Source: SIG644 sp045613985 (GTDB taxonomy: Bacteria > Bacillota > Clostridia > Oscillospirales > CAG-272). Taken from it: a stretch of 64,000 bases of DNA. The notes beneath the pieces were generated by a model that was given only the letters and a program-made list of their open reading frames with translations, was not told where the DNA came from and made no database searches. This document shows, piece by piece, positions 24,984 to 33,976 of this stretch. Location: contig JAZLCA010000054.1 of NCBI GenBank assembly GCA_045613985.1, forward strand, positions 1 to 64,000, written 5' to 3'. The stretch's first letter is position 1. Each line of letters opens with the position of its first letter. The position numbers were made by a program, and so were the translations under genes.

Positions 24984-25895
24984 ATGAAAACGTCTCTCGT
25001 TATACTCGCAGCGGGCATCGGTTCTCGTTTTGGCGGCGGTATCAAGCAGCTGGAACACATGGGCCCCAATGGCGAGATTATTATGCACTATTCTATTTAC
25101 GACGCATTGCAAGCCGGCTTTGACGAAGTCGTATTTATTATCCGCAAGGATATCGAGCAGGATTTCCGTGAAATTATCGGAAATGATATGGAAAAAGTTT
25201 GTCCCTGCAAGTACGTCTTCCAAGAGTTGGATGACCTGCCCGATGGCTTCTCTCTGCCTGCAGGACGCACCAAGCCTTGGGGTACGGGACAGGCGCTCCT
25301 GGCCTGCCGTGGCGTTGTGAACAATCCCTTCATCGTCATCAATGCAGATGACTATTATGGCAAGGAGGGCTTCCGCCTGATCCACGATTATCTGGTCGCA
25401 AACAGCGAAGCCGATCCTTTCAAGTTCTGTATGGCCGGTTATATTTTGGATCATACCCTGAGTGACAACGGCGGCGTCTCTCGCGGCGTCTGCACCGCTA
25501 ATGAAAACCTGGATCTGATTAAAGTCACCGAAACTCACAATATCACCAAGACCGCAGACGGCGCTGCCATTCCCTGCGGTGATAACGATTGGAAGGCACT
25601 TGACCCCAAGTCCTACGTTTCCATGAATATGTGGGGCCTTACCCCCGCCTTCATCGAAGTGCTGGCTGAACGTTTCCCCATCTTCTTGTCCAACGTCAAG
25701 GAGGGTGACATCAAAGCAGAGTATCTGCTGCCCGGCATCGTGGACGACCTTTTACAGGAAGGCAAAGCAGCCGTCAAGGTTCTTCCCACTGCGGATCACT
25801 GGTTCGGCGTAACCTACAAGGAAGATAAGCCCGCTGTTGTTGCAGCTATCAATAAGCTGATCACGGACGGTGTGTATCCTTCGCCGCTGTTCTAA
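24984..25895 (+). CDS. sugar-phosphate nucleotidyltransferase family protein
   Basis: 303 aa. The N-terminal LVILAAGIGSRFGGGIKQLE is the nucleotide-binding loop of GT-A-like NTP transferases, and VINADDYYGKEG carries the metal-binding aspartate pair. It probably couples a sugar 1-phosphate to UTP or another NTP; the exact sugar cannot be read. A link with the NahK-GalE operon 13 kb away, whose product needs a uridylyltransferase, is possible but unproven. AAAGGAG precedes the ATG. It is monocistronic, with a strong promoter and terminator. Confidence 0.85.
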   Translation: MKTSLVILAAGIGSRFGGGIKQLEHMGPNGEIIMHYSIYDALQAGFDEVVFIIRKDIEQDFREIIGNDMEKVCPCKYVFQELDDLPDGFSLPAGRTKPWGTGQALLACRGVVNNPFIVINADDYYGKEGFRLIHDYLVANSEADPFKFCMAGYILDHTLSDNGGVSRGVCTANENLDLIKVTETHNITKTADGAAIPCGDNDWKALDPKSYVSMNMWGLTPAFIEVLAERFPIFLSNVKEGDIKAEYLLPGIVDDLLQEGKAAVKVLPTADHWFGVTYKEDKPAVVAAINKLITDGVYPSPLF

Positions 25896-25898
25896 TGC

Positions 25899-25945
25899 AA
25901 AAAGAGTCAACATGGATGAATTTCCATGTTGACTCTTTTTTATTA
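25899..25945. terminator. bidirectional terminator
   Basis: 18-bp perfect stem AAAAAGAGTCAACATGGA with its complement (25899-25916 with 25923-25940), T-runs on both strands; the flanking genes converge. Confidence 0.92.
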
Positions 25946-25980
25946 TTTTGCGTTTTTCAGAGACAATTCTCTTTCATAAA

Positions 25981-27318
25981 TTATTGCTTTACAACATTGA
26001 TGCTTTCGTAGCCGTAATATTTCATCCGACGGATATGTGCCTCGGTTATCCTTTCACCGCTGATCACAATCGGTACTGCGGGTGGGCAAGCAACTGTCGG
26101 GGATGCACATATTCTGCCAACTGCGCAATCGATCGGAATCATTTCGCTTGGCGCCAGCACAGCCTGTCTCACACCCAAAACAACCTCCGACACACGTTCC
26201 AAATTTCGTTCGCATGATAAAGACTCCTTAGGTTCGATCGTTGTCAAGGCAGCGGTAAGGCGTTCAAAGTCTTCGGCACTGTTCTCCGAAGTTACCATCA
26301 AAACAAGGAAATCGGGATCCGCAAATTCACATTCAATCCCTTGCTCTTTCAACAATTTTGCAAGTTCCGTTCCGATAAATCCGCTTTTCTTAGCATCAAT
26401 TACGATTTTTAACGGTTCACCGTTGAGAACACAAAAACCTCGATCTTTCAAATACTTTTTCGTTTCGTTCACCCTCTGCAGGCACTCGGATAAACGGTCG
26501 CGATATCCATTTTCAAGATATGCATTGCAAAGATCCAAAGATTGCAATATCAGATAGGAAGGACTCGTGGATGCAAAAAGTGAAAGTGTCTTTCTCGCCC
26601 CTTCCATGTATTCTTTCGGAGCGTTGGGAGAAACGTGAAGGTATGCCCCGCCGGTAAGAACGGGGAGCGTCTTATGTGCTGAATCACAGCAAAGGGTAGC
26701 TCCCAGAGAAATCGGGTGAAGGGTTGGCAACAAAAAAGCCAAATACGCTCCATGCGCGTTATCAACAAGCAACGGGATTTCAAATTCGTCACACACGGCA
26801 GATAACCCCGAAATATCCGAGATATTTCCCAAATAATCCGGCGAAGTAACGTACACCGCGCTTGGTTTTTCCTTTTGTTCCACCAATCGCTCTCGTAACT
26901 GATCCGGAGAAATGGTGGCATTGCAAATGTGATTCATCTGATCGGGATATAGCCACTCAACCCGCAGGTCAAGCAATGCGCAAGCATATATAAACGCTTT
27001 GTGCGCATTTCTTGCTGCAAGAATCAGCGGTTGCTCTCCCCGAGCATTCTCTTTGACAAGCGCAAGCATAGCGCGTATTGCAAGCGAAGATCCTTCCGTT
27101 GAATAAAAGGTATGTGCCGTATGGAAAAGTGCTGTCGCATTTTGCTCACTTTTTTCGATGATCCCGCAAGCGTCATACAAAACGTCAGCTCCTGCGATTT
27201 CCGTGATATCTCCGGGCTCGCAACCAAGAAAAGGCTTTCCCTTGTGCCCCGGCATATGAAACCGTACCGTATTCGATTGTATGTAATTTTGAACAAAATC
27301 GTATATCGGCGTTTTCAT
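25981..27318 (-). CDS. Orn/Lys/Arg decarboxylase family PLP enzyme
   Basis: 445 aa, the short form of the family. RFHMPGHKGK near the N-terminus and CDSAHKTLPVLTGGAYLH, whose lysine should hold PLP, identify it; LVDNAHGAYLAF carries the PLP-nitrogen aspartate. The C-terminal small domain is present (PTVACPPAVPIVISGE). Relatives decarboxylate arginine, lysine or ornithine to make polyamines; the substrate cannot be told here. It follows the SCIFF maturase gene by 43 bases without a visible terminator and is probably cotranscribed with it. Confidence 0.88.
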   Translation of the reverse strand: MKTPIYDFVQNYIQSNTVRFHMPGHKGKPFLGCEPGDITEIAGADVLYDACGIIEKSEQNATALFHTAHTFYSTEGSSLAIRAMLALVKENARGEQPLILAARNAHKAFIYACALLDLRVEWLYPDQMNHICNATISPDQLRERLVEQKEKPSAVYVTSPDYLGNISDISGLSAVCDEFEIPLLVDNAHGAYLAFLLPTLHPISLGATLCCDSAHKTLPVLTGGAYLHVSPNAPKEYMEGARKTLSLFASTSPSYLILQSLDLCNAYLENGYRDRLSECLQRVNETKKYLKDRGFCVLNGEPLKIVIDAKKSGFIGTELAKLLKEQGIECEFADPDFLVLMVTSENSAEDFERLTAALTTIEPKESLSCERNLERVSEVVLGVRQAVLAPSEMIPIDCAVGRICASPTVACPPAVPIVISGERITEAHIRRMKYYGYESINVVKQ

Positions 27319-27361
27319 CTTATACCTCTGACAGATATTTAGGCTTACAGACCTACAGAAT

Positions 27362-28735
27362 TCAATCTTGATTCTCCGCGACCTGCATCATAACAGCGCA
27401 TTCGATACGCTTCTTGAAAAGCTCACATCCGTATTCATAAATTCCGTTGATGCTTCCCGTGGCGTGATAAGAATTGGCCGCACAGCCGCCCGAACAGTAC
27501 AAGCGTGCCCAACAATCACGACATTCGGGACGCGCGTAGGCATTGCAGGATCTGAATTGATCCTGTGCCTCTGTATTCTTGACACCATTCCAGATATCGC
27601 CAAGACTATATTTGGTATCTCCTACGAATTGATGACAAGGGTACAGCTCGCCCCACGGTGTGACCGCCATATATTCGGTACCCGAGCCGCAGCCCGTGAT
27701 ACGCTTATAAATGCAGGGACCGTTTTTAAGATCGAGCATATAATGGTAGAACGTAAACGGACGGCCTTCTTTTTTGCGCTTGATCATTTCTTTGGCAAGA
27801 ATCTCATATTGCTCCAAAATGATCGGCAAATCCTCCGCCGTCAAAGCGCAGGGATCGTCAGCAGAACAGACCACAGGTTCCATCGAAAGCTCGGTGAATC
27901 CAAGATCCGCCATGTGTATGATATCGTTGGTGAAGTCCGTATTATGATGTGTGAAGGTACCGCGAACGTAATACCCTTTGCCGCCGCGTTTTTCTACAAG
28001 GCGCTTGAAATTCGGAACAATCACATCATAACTGCCGCGTCCGGCATAATCCACACGGAAACGATCGTTGACAGATTTACGACCGTCCAAAGACAATACG
28101 ACGTTGTGGCATTCTTTGTTCAGAAAATCAATCATGTCATCCGTCAACACCATACCGTTGGTTGTATACGTGAAACGGAAATTTTTCTCCTTTTCTTTTT
28201 CGATACTGCGTGCATACTCGACCAGCTGCTTTACAACATCAAAATTCAATGCAGGCTCGCCGCCGAAAAAGTCCACCTCGAGATTTCTGCGGCTTCCCGA
28301 ATTTGCGACCAGAAAATCAAGTGCCTGTTTGCCAACTTCCAAAGACATCAGGGCACGATCACCCTGATATTTACCTTGGCTTGCAAAGCAATACGCACAG
28401 TTGAGGTTACAGGTATGCGACACGTGTAAGCAAAGAGCCTTGATGACCTTGCTGTTGTTTTTGTATGTAGTGGCAAGATTCTCGTACTTATCTTCCGAGT
28501 AGAGCTTACCCATTGTTTCAAGTTCACAGATATCACGGATGCAATCAAGGATGTCCTCGCGCGTAACGTCAGGAGCGTCCTTATATCTTTCCAAAATAAC
28601 GGAAACGATTTCGTCCTCCGTGTGCGTTTTGAACATTTCTATAATATCATACGCCACCTCGTCTACAACGTGGACGGATCCGGAACAGGTGTCAAGCACG
28701 ATATTGTAGCCGTTAAGCTTGTACTGATGTACCAT
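27362..28735 (-). CDS. scfB: radical SAM thioether-forming SCIFF peptide maturase
   Basis: 457 aa. Installs a thioether cross-link in the SCIFF peptide. An N-terminal peptide-recognition segment (about 1-100) precedes the radical SAM motif CNLNCAYC (around residue 109). The C-terminal SPASM region is cysteine-rich: GCGSGTEYMAVTPWGELYPCHQF, ECRDCWARLYCSGGCAANSY and YGCELFKKR, which bind auxiliary iron-sulfur clusters. Its substrate gene lies directly upstream, separated by a hairpin. Confidence 0.95.
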   Translation of the reverse strand: MVHQYKLNGYNIVLDTCSGSVHVVDEVAYDIIEMFKTHTEDEIVSVILERYKDAPDVTREDILDCIRDICELETMGKLYSEDKYENLATTYKNNSKVIKALCLHVSHTCNLNCAYCFASQGKYQGDRALMSLEVGKQALDFLVANSGSRRNLEVDFFGGEPALNFDVVKQLVEYARSIEKEKEKNFRFTYTTNGMVLTDDMIDFLNKECHNVVLSLDGRKSVNDRFRVDYAGRGSYDVIVPNFKRLVEKRGGKGYYVRGTFTHHNTDFTNDIIHMADLGFTELSMEPVVCSADDPCALTAEDLPIILEQYEILAKEMIKRKKEGRPFTFYHYMLDLKNGPCIYKRITGCGSGTEYMAVTPWGELYPCHQFVGDTKYSLGDIWNGVKNTEAQDQFRSCNAYARPECRDCWARLYCSGGCAANSYHATGSINGIYEYGCELFKKRIECAVMMQVAENQD

Positions 28736-28799
28736 TTTTGTAGTTTCCTTTCGGTTGTATCACTAAAAATATAATTTGGCGTGTATCAATATCAAAAAT

Positions 28800-28830
28800 A
28801 AAACGCTGTCACCATATGGGACAGCGTTTT
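28800..28830 (-). terminator. partial terminator between the SCIFF peptide gene and its maturase gene
   Basis: 11-bp stem AAAACGCTGTC/GACAGCGTTTT followed on the minus strand by ATTTTTGAT. It lies 15 bases after the peptide stop and 65 bases before the maturase start, so it would give more peptide than enzyme message. Confidence 0.8.
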
Positions 28831-28845
28831 ATCATTTAGCGAAAA

Positions 28846-28989
28846 TCACTTATTGTTCTCGCACTGCTGATTTGCAACGCCGCAAGAGGTCTTGCAAGCG
28901 GACTGGCAAGAGGTCTGGCACTCACCGCAACCACCGTTTTCAACAGTCTTCGCAATGTTCTTCGTTTCAATAGTCTGAATTCTCTTCAT
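28846..28989 (-). CDS. scfA: SCIFF ribosomal peptide precursor (six cysteines in forty-five residues)
   Basis: 47 aa. The leader MKRIQTIETKNIAKTVENG precedes a core with six cysteines at residues 21, 24, 28, 32, 36 and 43 (CGECQTSCQSACKTSC). It is a near-universal ribosomally made peptide of Clostridia whose role is unknown; the maturase cross-links a core cysteine to a nearby threonine. The start at 28989 has GGAGGG eight bases upstream; a longer in-frame extension is rejected. Confidence 0.96.
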   Translation of the reverse strand: MKRIQTIETKNIAKTVENGGCGECQTSCQSACKTSCGVANQQCENNK

Positions 28990-29030
28990 CGTAAAACCCT
29001 CCGTTTGGATAAAATTATATTTACCCTGTA

Positions 29031-29059
29031 ATTCTATCATAAAAAAGATCATATGTCAA
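29031..29059 (-). promoter_or_regulatory. promoter of scfA
   Basis: TTGACA (29054-29059), 17-base spacer, TAGAAT (29031-29036) on the minus strand. Confidence 0.85.
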
Positions 29060-29121
29060 TATTTTTTGCGGATTTTGAATAATTTTATTCGATACAGGAA
29101 TCGGAAAAATCAAATTTTTTC

Positions 29122-29150
29122 TTGACAAGTATCCCCTTACATAGTATAAT
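29122..29150 (+). promoter_or_regulatory. promoter of the T-box leader of alaR-alaT
   Basis: TTGACA (29122-29127), 17-base spacer, TATAAT (29145-29150): a perfect consensus. Confidence 0.9.
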
Positions 29151-29156
29151 AGATAC

Positions 29157-29430
29157 AACAGCTATGAGAAAAAGGAGTAGCAGGGTGAGTCCTTTGCAGA
29201 GACGGTGCGGTTGGTGTGAGCACCGATGGATACCTTGTGAAGCAGTTTTTGAGCTTTGAACCGAGCAATTTTGCAAGGCTTCAACGGATTCCCTCCGTTA
29301 GCGGGGATCGGCATGACAGTGCCGGCTAAGTGCGATTACAATGCAACTGCAAATGTAATCGAATTCAGGTGGTAACGCGGAACTTTTCGCCCTGAGCATG
29401 GCATTTGCCATGTTGGGGGCTTTTTTATTT
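29157..29430 (+). promoter_or_regulatory. T-box riboswitch, probably alanine specific
   Basis: Stem I shows AGTA (29178-29181) and the distal GGTTGGTGTGAG. The specifier is best read as GCA (29242-29244): it follows GAA, is followed by a purine and lies six bases before GAGC, the same spacing as the GTC codon in the valS T-box. GCA is alanine. CAG (glutamine), one base later, is the main alternative. The antiterminator bulge AGGTGGTAACGCGG is at 29367-29380. The terminator stem (29389-29402 with 29407-29420) is followed by TTTTTT. Confidence 0.9.
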
Positions 29431-29452
29431 TAAATTCGGAGGATATACTACA

Positions 29453-29935
29453 GTGAACATGAAATTATTGAAGTTGTTGAGCAAAAACGCTCGCTACAAC
29501 GTTGAGGATCTCGCCGTTATGACGGGGATGACCGAAGAGGAAGTCAAGCAGGAAATCGCTCAAATGGAGAAAAACGGACTGATTCGCGGCTACAAGGCCG
29601 TCGTTGACTGGGAGCGCATGGATAGCTCTACCGTATCGGCCATCATTGAGCTCAAGGTCACACCCAAGGCCGGCCTCGGATTTGAAGAGGTTGCCCGCCG
29701 CGTCATGAAATATCCCGAGGTTGAGTCGGTCTATCTGATGTCGGGTGGATACGATCTGTCCGTTGTGGTTAAAGGCAAGACCTTCCAGGAGGTTGCTCTG
29801 TTCGTGGCAAAGGAATTGTCCACCATCGACTCGGTGCTGTCCACTTCCACCCATTTCGTACTGCGCCGCTACAAGGAGCTGGACGTTGAACTGTTCGGCG
29901 ACGATGGCGATGATCGGGGGAACTTCTCGCTGTGA
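29453..29935 (+). CDS. Lrp/AsnC family transcriptional regulator, AlaR-like
   Basis: 160 aa from a GTG start ten bases after GGAGG; an ATG two codons later is the alternative. The N-terminal helix-turn-helix (about 12-55, VEDLAVMTGMTEEEVKQEIAQM) is followed by a RAM/AsnC ligand-binding beta-alpha-beta domain (VSAIIELKVTPKAGLG, PEVESVYLMSGGYDLSVVVKG). The four-base GTGA overlap with the aminotransferase gene couples their translation. This order matches AlaR-AlaT (YugG-YugH) of Bacillus subtilis. Confidence 0.85.
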   Translation: MNMKLLKLLSKNARYNVEDLAVMTGMTEEEVKQEIAQMEKNGLIRGYKAVVDWERMDSSTVSAIIELKVTPKAGLGFEEVARRVMKYPEVESVYLMSGGYDLSVVVKGKTFQEVALFVAKELSTIDSVLSTSTHFVLRRYKELDVELFGDDGDDRGNFSL

Positions 29936-31113
29936 GTACCGTAAATTACGATCGCATTTTAAACCCCGACGTCACGGGCATCAAGCCCTCCGGCATTCGT
30001 AAATTTTTCGATATTGCCGAAACTATGAAGGACGTCATTTCCTTGGGCGTGGGCGAGCCCGACTTCCCTACCCCCTGGAAAATTCGCCGTGCCGGCATTT
30101 CCTCGCTGGAAAACAGCCAGACGCGTTATACCTCCAATTCCGGTTTGGAGCTGTTGCGACGTGAGATTGCACGCTACGTCAAGGACAAGTATCACCTGGA
30201 CTACGACTACCGCGACGAGATCCTTATCACCGTCGGCGGCAGCGAAGCCATCGACGCGGCCATTCGTGCCGTCGTATGCCCCGGAGATGAGGTCATCATT
30301 CCCCAGCCCAGCTACGTTTGCTACGAGCCTATGACCGTGCTGGCAGGCGGCGTTCCCGTCATTATCGAGACGGATGCCGAACATGAGTTTAAGCTGACAC
30401 CCGAGGCTCTGCTCGCTCACTTGACTCCAAAGACTAAGGTAGTTATTCTTCCCTATCCCTGCAACCCCACGGGCGGCATTATGGAGCAAGAAGATTTGGA
30501 AAAAATCGCAGAAATCTTGCGCGAGCGCGACCTTCTCGTTATTTCGGACGAGATCTACGCCGAGTTGACCTACGGTGGCAAACGCCACGTCTCCATTGCT
30601 TCGCTGGATGGCATGGCAGAGCGAACCGTTGTCGTCAACGGTTTTTCGAAATCCTTCTCCATGACAGGCTGGCGCATGGGCTATGCGTGCGGTCCCGCGC
30701 CCATTATGCGCGAGATCCGTAAGATCCACCAGTACGCCATCATGTGCGCCCCCACAACCTCGCAGTACGCCGCCATTGAGGCACTGCGCAGCTGTGATGC
30801 CGACGTGCAACGAATGTTTGAGGAATACGACACCCGCCGCCGTTTGATCGTCGCGGGCTTCAATAAGCTTGGGCTGACTTGCCGTGAGCCCAAGGGCGCG
30901 TTTTACGCTTTCCCCTCGATTGCCTCGACGGGCATGACCTCGGAGGAATTTTGTGAAAAGCTGTTGTATTCCAAAAAGGTCGCCGTGGTTCCCGGCCCTG
31001 CCTTTGGTCAGGGCGGCGAGGGCTTCATCCGCGCGTCGTATTGCTACTCGGTTGAGCATATCAATGAGGCGCTCCGTAGAATTGGAGAATTTTTAGAAGA
31101 GATAAAACAATAA
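29932..31113 (+). CDS. alaT: class I/II PLP aminotransferase, probable alanine transaminase
   Basis: 393 aa. Fold type I: VGEPDFPTPW, the PLP-phosphate region TVGGSEAID, the PLP-nitrogen motif ISDEIYAELTYGG, the Schiff-base lysine in VVNGFSKSFSMTGWRMGY, and the carboxylate-binding arginine in GFIRASYC. By family it transfers an amino group between alanine or another amino acid and a 2-oxoacid. The AlaR-like partner and the alanine-type T-box make alanine synthesis the most likely role; PatA-like aromatic or aspartate aminotransferases are alternatives. GTG start at 29932. Confidence 0.85.
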   Translation: MSTVNYDRILNPDVTGIKPSGIRKFFDIAETMKDVISLGVGEPDFPTPWKIRRAGISSLENSQTRYTSNSGLELLRREIARYVKDKYHLDYDYRDEILITVGGSEAIDAAIRAVVCPGDEVIIPQPSYVCYEPMTVLAGGVPVIIETDAEHEFKLTPEALLAHLTPKTKVVILPYPCNPTGGIMEQEDLEKIAEILRERDLLVISDEIYAELTYGGKRHVSIASLDGMAERTVVVNGFSKSFSMTGWRMGYACGPAPIMREIRKIHQYAIMCAPTTSQYAAIEALRSCDADVQRMFEEYDTRRRLIVAGFNKLGLTCREPKGAFYAFPSIASTGMTSEEFCEKLLYSKKVAVVPGPAFGQGGEGFIRASYCYSVEHINEALRRIGEFLEEIKQ

Positions 31114-31119
31114 TAGCAC

Positions 31120-31156
31120 CCCGCCGCATCCATTTTGGATGCGGCGGGTTTGTTGA
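31120..31156 (+). terminator. terminator of alaR-alaT
   Basis: 13-bp stem CCCGCCGCATCCA/TGGATGCGGCGGG, loop TTT, then TTTGTTG. Confidence 0.88.
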
Positions 31157-31163
31157 TATTTGA

Positions 31164-32669
31164 TTATGAGGTTATAGTTCCGTCAGTACAAATAATGATG
31201 TAGTTATCTGTATCCTCTCGGATAAGTAGCCTTGCTGCCTTCTCCCATTGTGCTTTTGTGCCGTTGTAAACAATGCTCTCAAGACTTGTGCAACCAGAAA
31301 ACGCCACCCCACCAATATTTGTGACGCTATTTGGAATCGTGATACTCACAAGACTTGTGCAACCGGAAAAGGAGGAATTCTCGATGCTCGTGACGCTATC
31401 TGGGATGCTAATATTCACAAGATTTTCACATCCATCGAACATCCCTCCGCTAATACTCGTGACACTATCCGGGATGTCGATGCTTGCAAGACTGGTACAA
31501 CCAGAGAACGCCCTATCATCGATGTTTGTAACACTATCCGAGATAGCGATGCTTGCAAGACTGGTACAGCCCCAAAATGCCCAAGCGCCGATGCTCGTGA
31601 CATTATCAGGGATAGCGATGCTGACAAGGCTTTTGCACCCTCGGAATGTTTCCTTTCGAATACTTGTTACACTGTCTGAAATAGTGATGCTCACAAGGCC
31701 TTCGCAGGAGCAGAACGCCCTATTGCCGATGCTCGTAACACTATCTGGGATGGTGATGCTAACAAGACTATCGCAGCTTTCAAACGCCTCTTCACCTATA
31801 CTCTTGACGCTGTCCGGGATTGTGATGCTCTCAAGGCTTTGACAGCACAAAAACGCACGCTCACCGATACTCTTGACGCTATCAGGAATGACGACGCTCT
31901 TAAGGCTTAAACAGCTCGCGAACGCATAACGTGCGATGTTCGTGACGCCATTCGGGATTGTGATGCTTTCAAGGTTTGTGCATTCTCTAAACGCCGAATG
32001 GCCGATGCTTGTAACACTATCCGGGATAGCGATGCTTGTAAGACTGGTACACCCCCAAAACGCACTATTGCCGATACTTTGGACGCTGTCCGGGATTGTG
32101 ATGCTCTCAAGGCTATAGCATGCATGGAACGCCTGATCACCGATACTTGTTACACTGTCAAGAATCGTAACGCTCGCAAGACTTGTACATTCACGAAATA
32201 CTGCCTCGCCAATGCTCGTGACCTTGTCCGGAATCGTGATGCTCGCAAGGCTTGTACACCCCCAGAAGGCCTGATTGCCAATGTTCACAATGCTGTCCGG
32301 AATCACGATATTAACAAGATTTGTGCATCCCAAGAATCCACCCGCGCGAATGAGCGTGACGTCCCTTCCTTGATGCGTTGCGGGAATAACGATCTCTCTT
32401 TCTTCTTTTGCGCTTCCTACTGCCACACTATAGGTGTCATCTGGCAGTAACATAAACTCAAGTCCTTCTGTACCCTGCCGGTCGTTCTCGTCGGGGTCCT
32501 TCTCGTCGGGATCATTCTGTGGCTTATCGGATTCATCCTGAGGTTCATCCGGGATGTCCTGAGGCGCATCCTCATCGGGTTTATCCTGAGGATCACCACA
32601 AGCTGTGAAGCATATAAACATCGTAAAAACGACTGTCAACGCAAGTAAAATGACAACGATTTTTCTCAT
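31164..32669 (-). CDS. BspA-like leucine-rich-repeat lipoprotein
   Basis: 501 aa. Lipobox FTAC (cysteine 24) is followed by a very acidic, proline-rich linker (residues 26-65) that should span the wall. From about residue 105 come 16 LRR_5 repeats of 23 residues with the consensus AFxGCTSLxSITIPDSVTSIG, and a short capping tail. BspA-type surface proteins of gut and oral bacteria bind host or bacterial partners. AAAGGAG precedes the ATG. It is a single gene between the convergent alaT and the icd gene. Confidence 0.93.
   Translation of the reverse strand: MRKIVVILLALTVVFTMFICFTACGDPQDKPDEDAPQDIPDEPQDESDKPQNDPDEKDPDENDRQGTEGLEFMLLPDDTYSVAVGSAKEEREIVIPATHQGRDVTLIRAGGFLGCTNLVNIVIPDSIVNIGNQAFWGCTSLASITIPDKVTSIGEAVFRECTSLASVTILDSVTSIGDQAFHACYSLESITIPDSVQSIGNSAFWGCTSLTSIAIPDSVTSIGHSAFRECTNLESITIPNGVTNIARYAFASCLSLKSVVIPDSVKSIGERAFLCCQSLESITIPDSVKSIGEEAFESCDSLVSITIPDSVTSIGNRAFCSCEGLVSITISDSVTSIRKETFRGCKSLVSIAIPDNVTSIGAWAFWGCTSLASIAISDSVTNIDDRAFSGCTSLASIDIPDSVTSISGGMFDGCENLVNISIPDSVTSIENSSFSGCTSLVSITIPNSVTNIGGVAFSGCTSLESIVYNGTKAQWEKAARLLIREDTDNYIIICTDGTITS
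31250..32360 (-). repeat. sixteen 69-bp tandem coding repeats
   Basis: In-frame 69-base units encoding the 23-residue leucine-rich repeats. The third codon positions differ between units, so this is an old, selected array rather than a recent expansion, but unit gain or loss by recombination remains possible. Confidence 0.9.
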
Positions 32670-32755
32670 GCCTTTTCTCCTTTGACATTAGATTCTCAAA
32701 TGTTATTCACATTGTAACACAAAATAATTTTTTTGATTTACTTGTTTACTTTGAA

Positions 32756-33958
32756 TTACTCCATTCTCTCTTTGATCGCCTTCAAAAAGCCCATACTATT
32801 GACGGACGTGACGGTAGATTTATCCTCAACAAGACCTGCGAGGTCCTTAGTCATGATGCCGTCGTTAAGCGTCTGGATGCAAGCGGCCTCTAGCTTGTCG
32901 GCAAAAGCTACAAGATCCGGCAGCTCGTCCAACTCGCCTCTCTTGCGAAGGGCGCCTGTCCAGGCGAAAATGGTTGCCATGGGGTTGGTCGAGGTCTCCT
33001 CGCCCTTGAGGTAGCGGTAATAGTGGCGGGTGACGGTGCCGTGTGCCGCCTCGTACTCATAGTTTCCGTCGGGAGACACCAAAACAGACGTCATCATAGC
33101 CAGAGATCCAAAGGCCGTTGAAACCATATCACTCATAACGTCACCGTCGTAGTTTTTGCAAGCCCAGATAAAACCGCCCTCACTGCGAATGACGCGAGCG
33201 ACCGCATCGTCGATCAAGGTATAGAAATACTCGATGCCCAGCTTTTCAAATTCGTCCTTATACTCATTCTGATAGATCTCTTCAAAGATAAGCTTGAAGG
33301 TCTGGTCGTACTGCTTGGAGATAGTATCCTTGGTCGAGAACCACAGATCCTGCTTGGTGGCAATGGCATACTTAAAGCAGGAATGGGCAAACGAGCGAAT
33401 GGAGCTGTCCTTGTTGTACTGCCCCTGCAAAACGCCTGCACATTCAAAATCGTAGATGGTCTGGCGCATTTCCGTGCCATCCTTGGCAGTAAACAACAGC
33501 TCCGCCTTGCCCTCGCCGGGGATGCGGTACTCAGTTGCCTTATACACGTCACCATAGGCGTGGCGAGCAATAGTGATGGGCTTTTTCCAGTTGCGAACGG
33601 CGGGCTTGATGGAGTCGATCAAAATGGGGGCACGAAATACGGTACCGTCGAGAACGGCGCGGATGGTGCCGTTGGGGCTCTTCCACATTTCGGTCAGATT
33701 GTATTCCTCAACACGCTGTTTGTTGGGAGTGATGGTCGCGCATTTGACGGCAACACCATACTTTTTATTGGCAAGTGCCGCCTGCATGGTTACCTCGTCC
33801 TTGGTTTTTTCGCGTTCCACAAGACCAAGATCGTAGTATTCGGTCTTGAGGTCAACGAACGGAAGGATCAGCTCGTCCTTGATCTGTTGCCAAAGAATGC
33901 GGGTCATTTCGTCGCCGTCCATTTCGACCAGCGGCGTTTTCATCTGAATTTTCTGCAT
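32756..33958 (-). CDS. icd: NADP-dependent isocitrate dehydrogenase, eukaryotic-like type
   Basis: 400 aa. Converts isocitrate to 2-oxoglutarate with NADP reduction. The N-terminal VEMDGDEMTRILWQQIKDELILPF and SPNGTIRAVLDGTVFRAPI (substrate serine and arginines) are typical of the homodimeric eukaryotic-type NADP enzyme. GFIWACKNYDGDVMSDMVSTAFGSLAMM holds the metal-binding aspartates, and AAHGTVTRHYYR the cofactor loop. It is the last gene of the citrate-to-2-oxoglutarate operon, 18 bases after the aconitase gene. Confidence 0.96.
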   Translation of the reverse strand: MQKIQMKTPLVEMDGDEMTRILWQQIKDELILPFVDLKTEYYDLGLVEREKTKDEVTMQAALANKKYGVAVKCATITPNKQRVEEYNLTEMWKSPNGTIRAVLDGTVFRAPILIDSIKPAVRNWKKPITIARHAYGDVYKATEYRIPGEGKAELLFTAKDGTEMRQTIYDFECAGVLQGQYNKDSSIRSFAHSCFKYAIATKQDLWFSTKDTISKQYDQTFKLIFEEIYQNEYKDEFEKLGIEYFYTLIDDAVARVIRSEGGFIWACKNYDGDVMSDMVSTAFGSLAMMTSVLVSPDGNYEYEAAHGTVTRHYYRYLKGEETSTNPMATIFAWTGALRKRGELDELPDLVAFADKLEAACIQTLNDGIMTKDLAGLVEDKSTVTSVNSMGFLKAIKERME

Positions 33959-33976
33959 GATACTCTCTTCCTTTCG

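Noticed and set aside
29243..29245. CAG (glutamine) as specifier of the second T-box
   Set aside because: It would be followed by a pyrimidine and lie five rather than six bases before GAGC; GCA fits both rules and the gene context. It remains the main alternative.
31250..32360. Regular repeats as a CRISPR array
   Set aside because: Units are 69 bp, in frame and encode leucine-rich repeats; there are no unique spacers.
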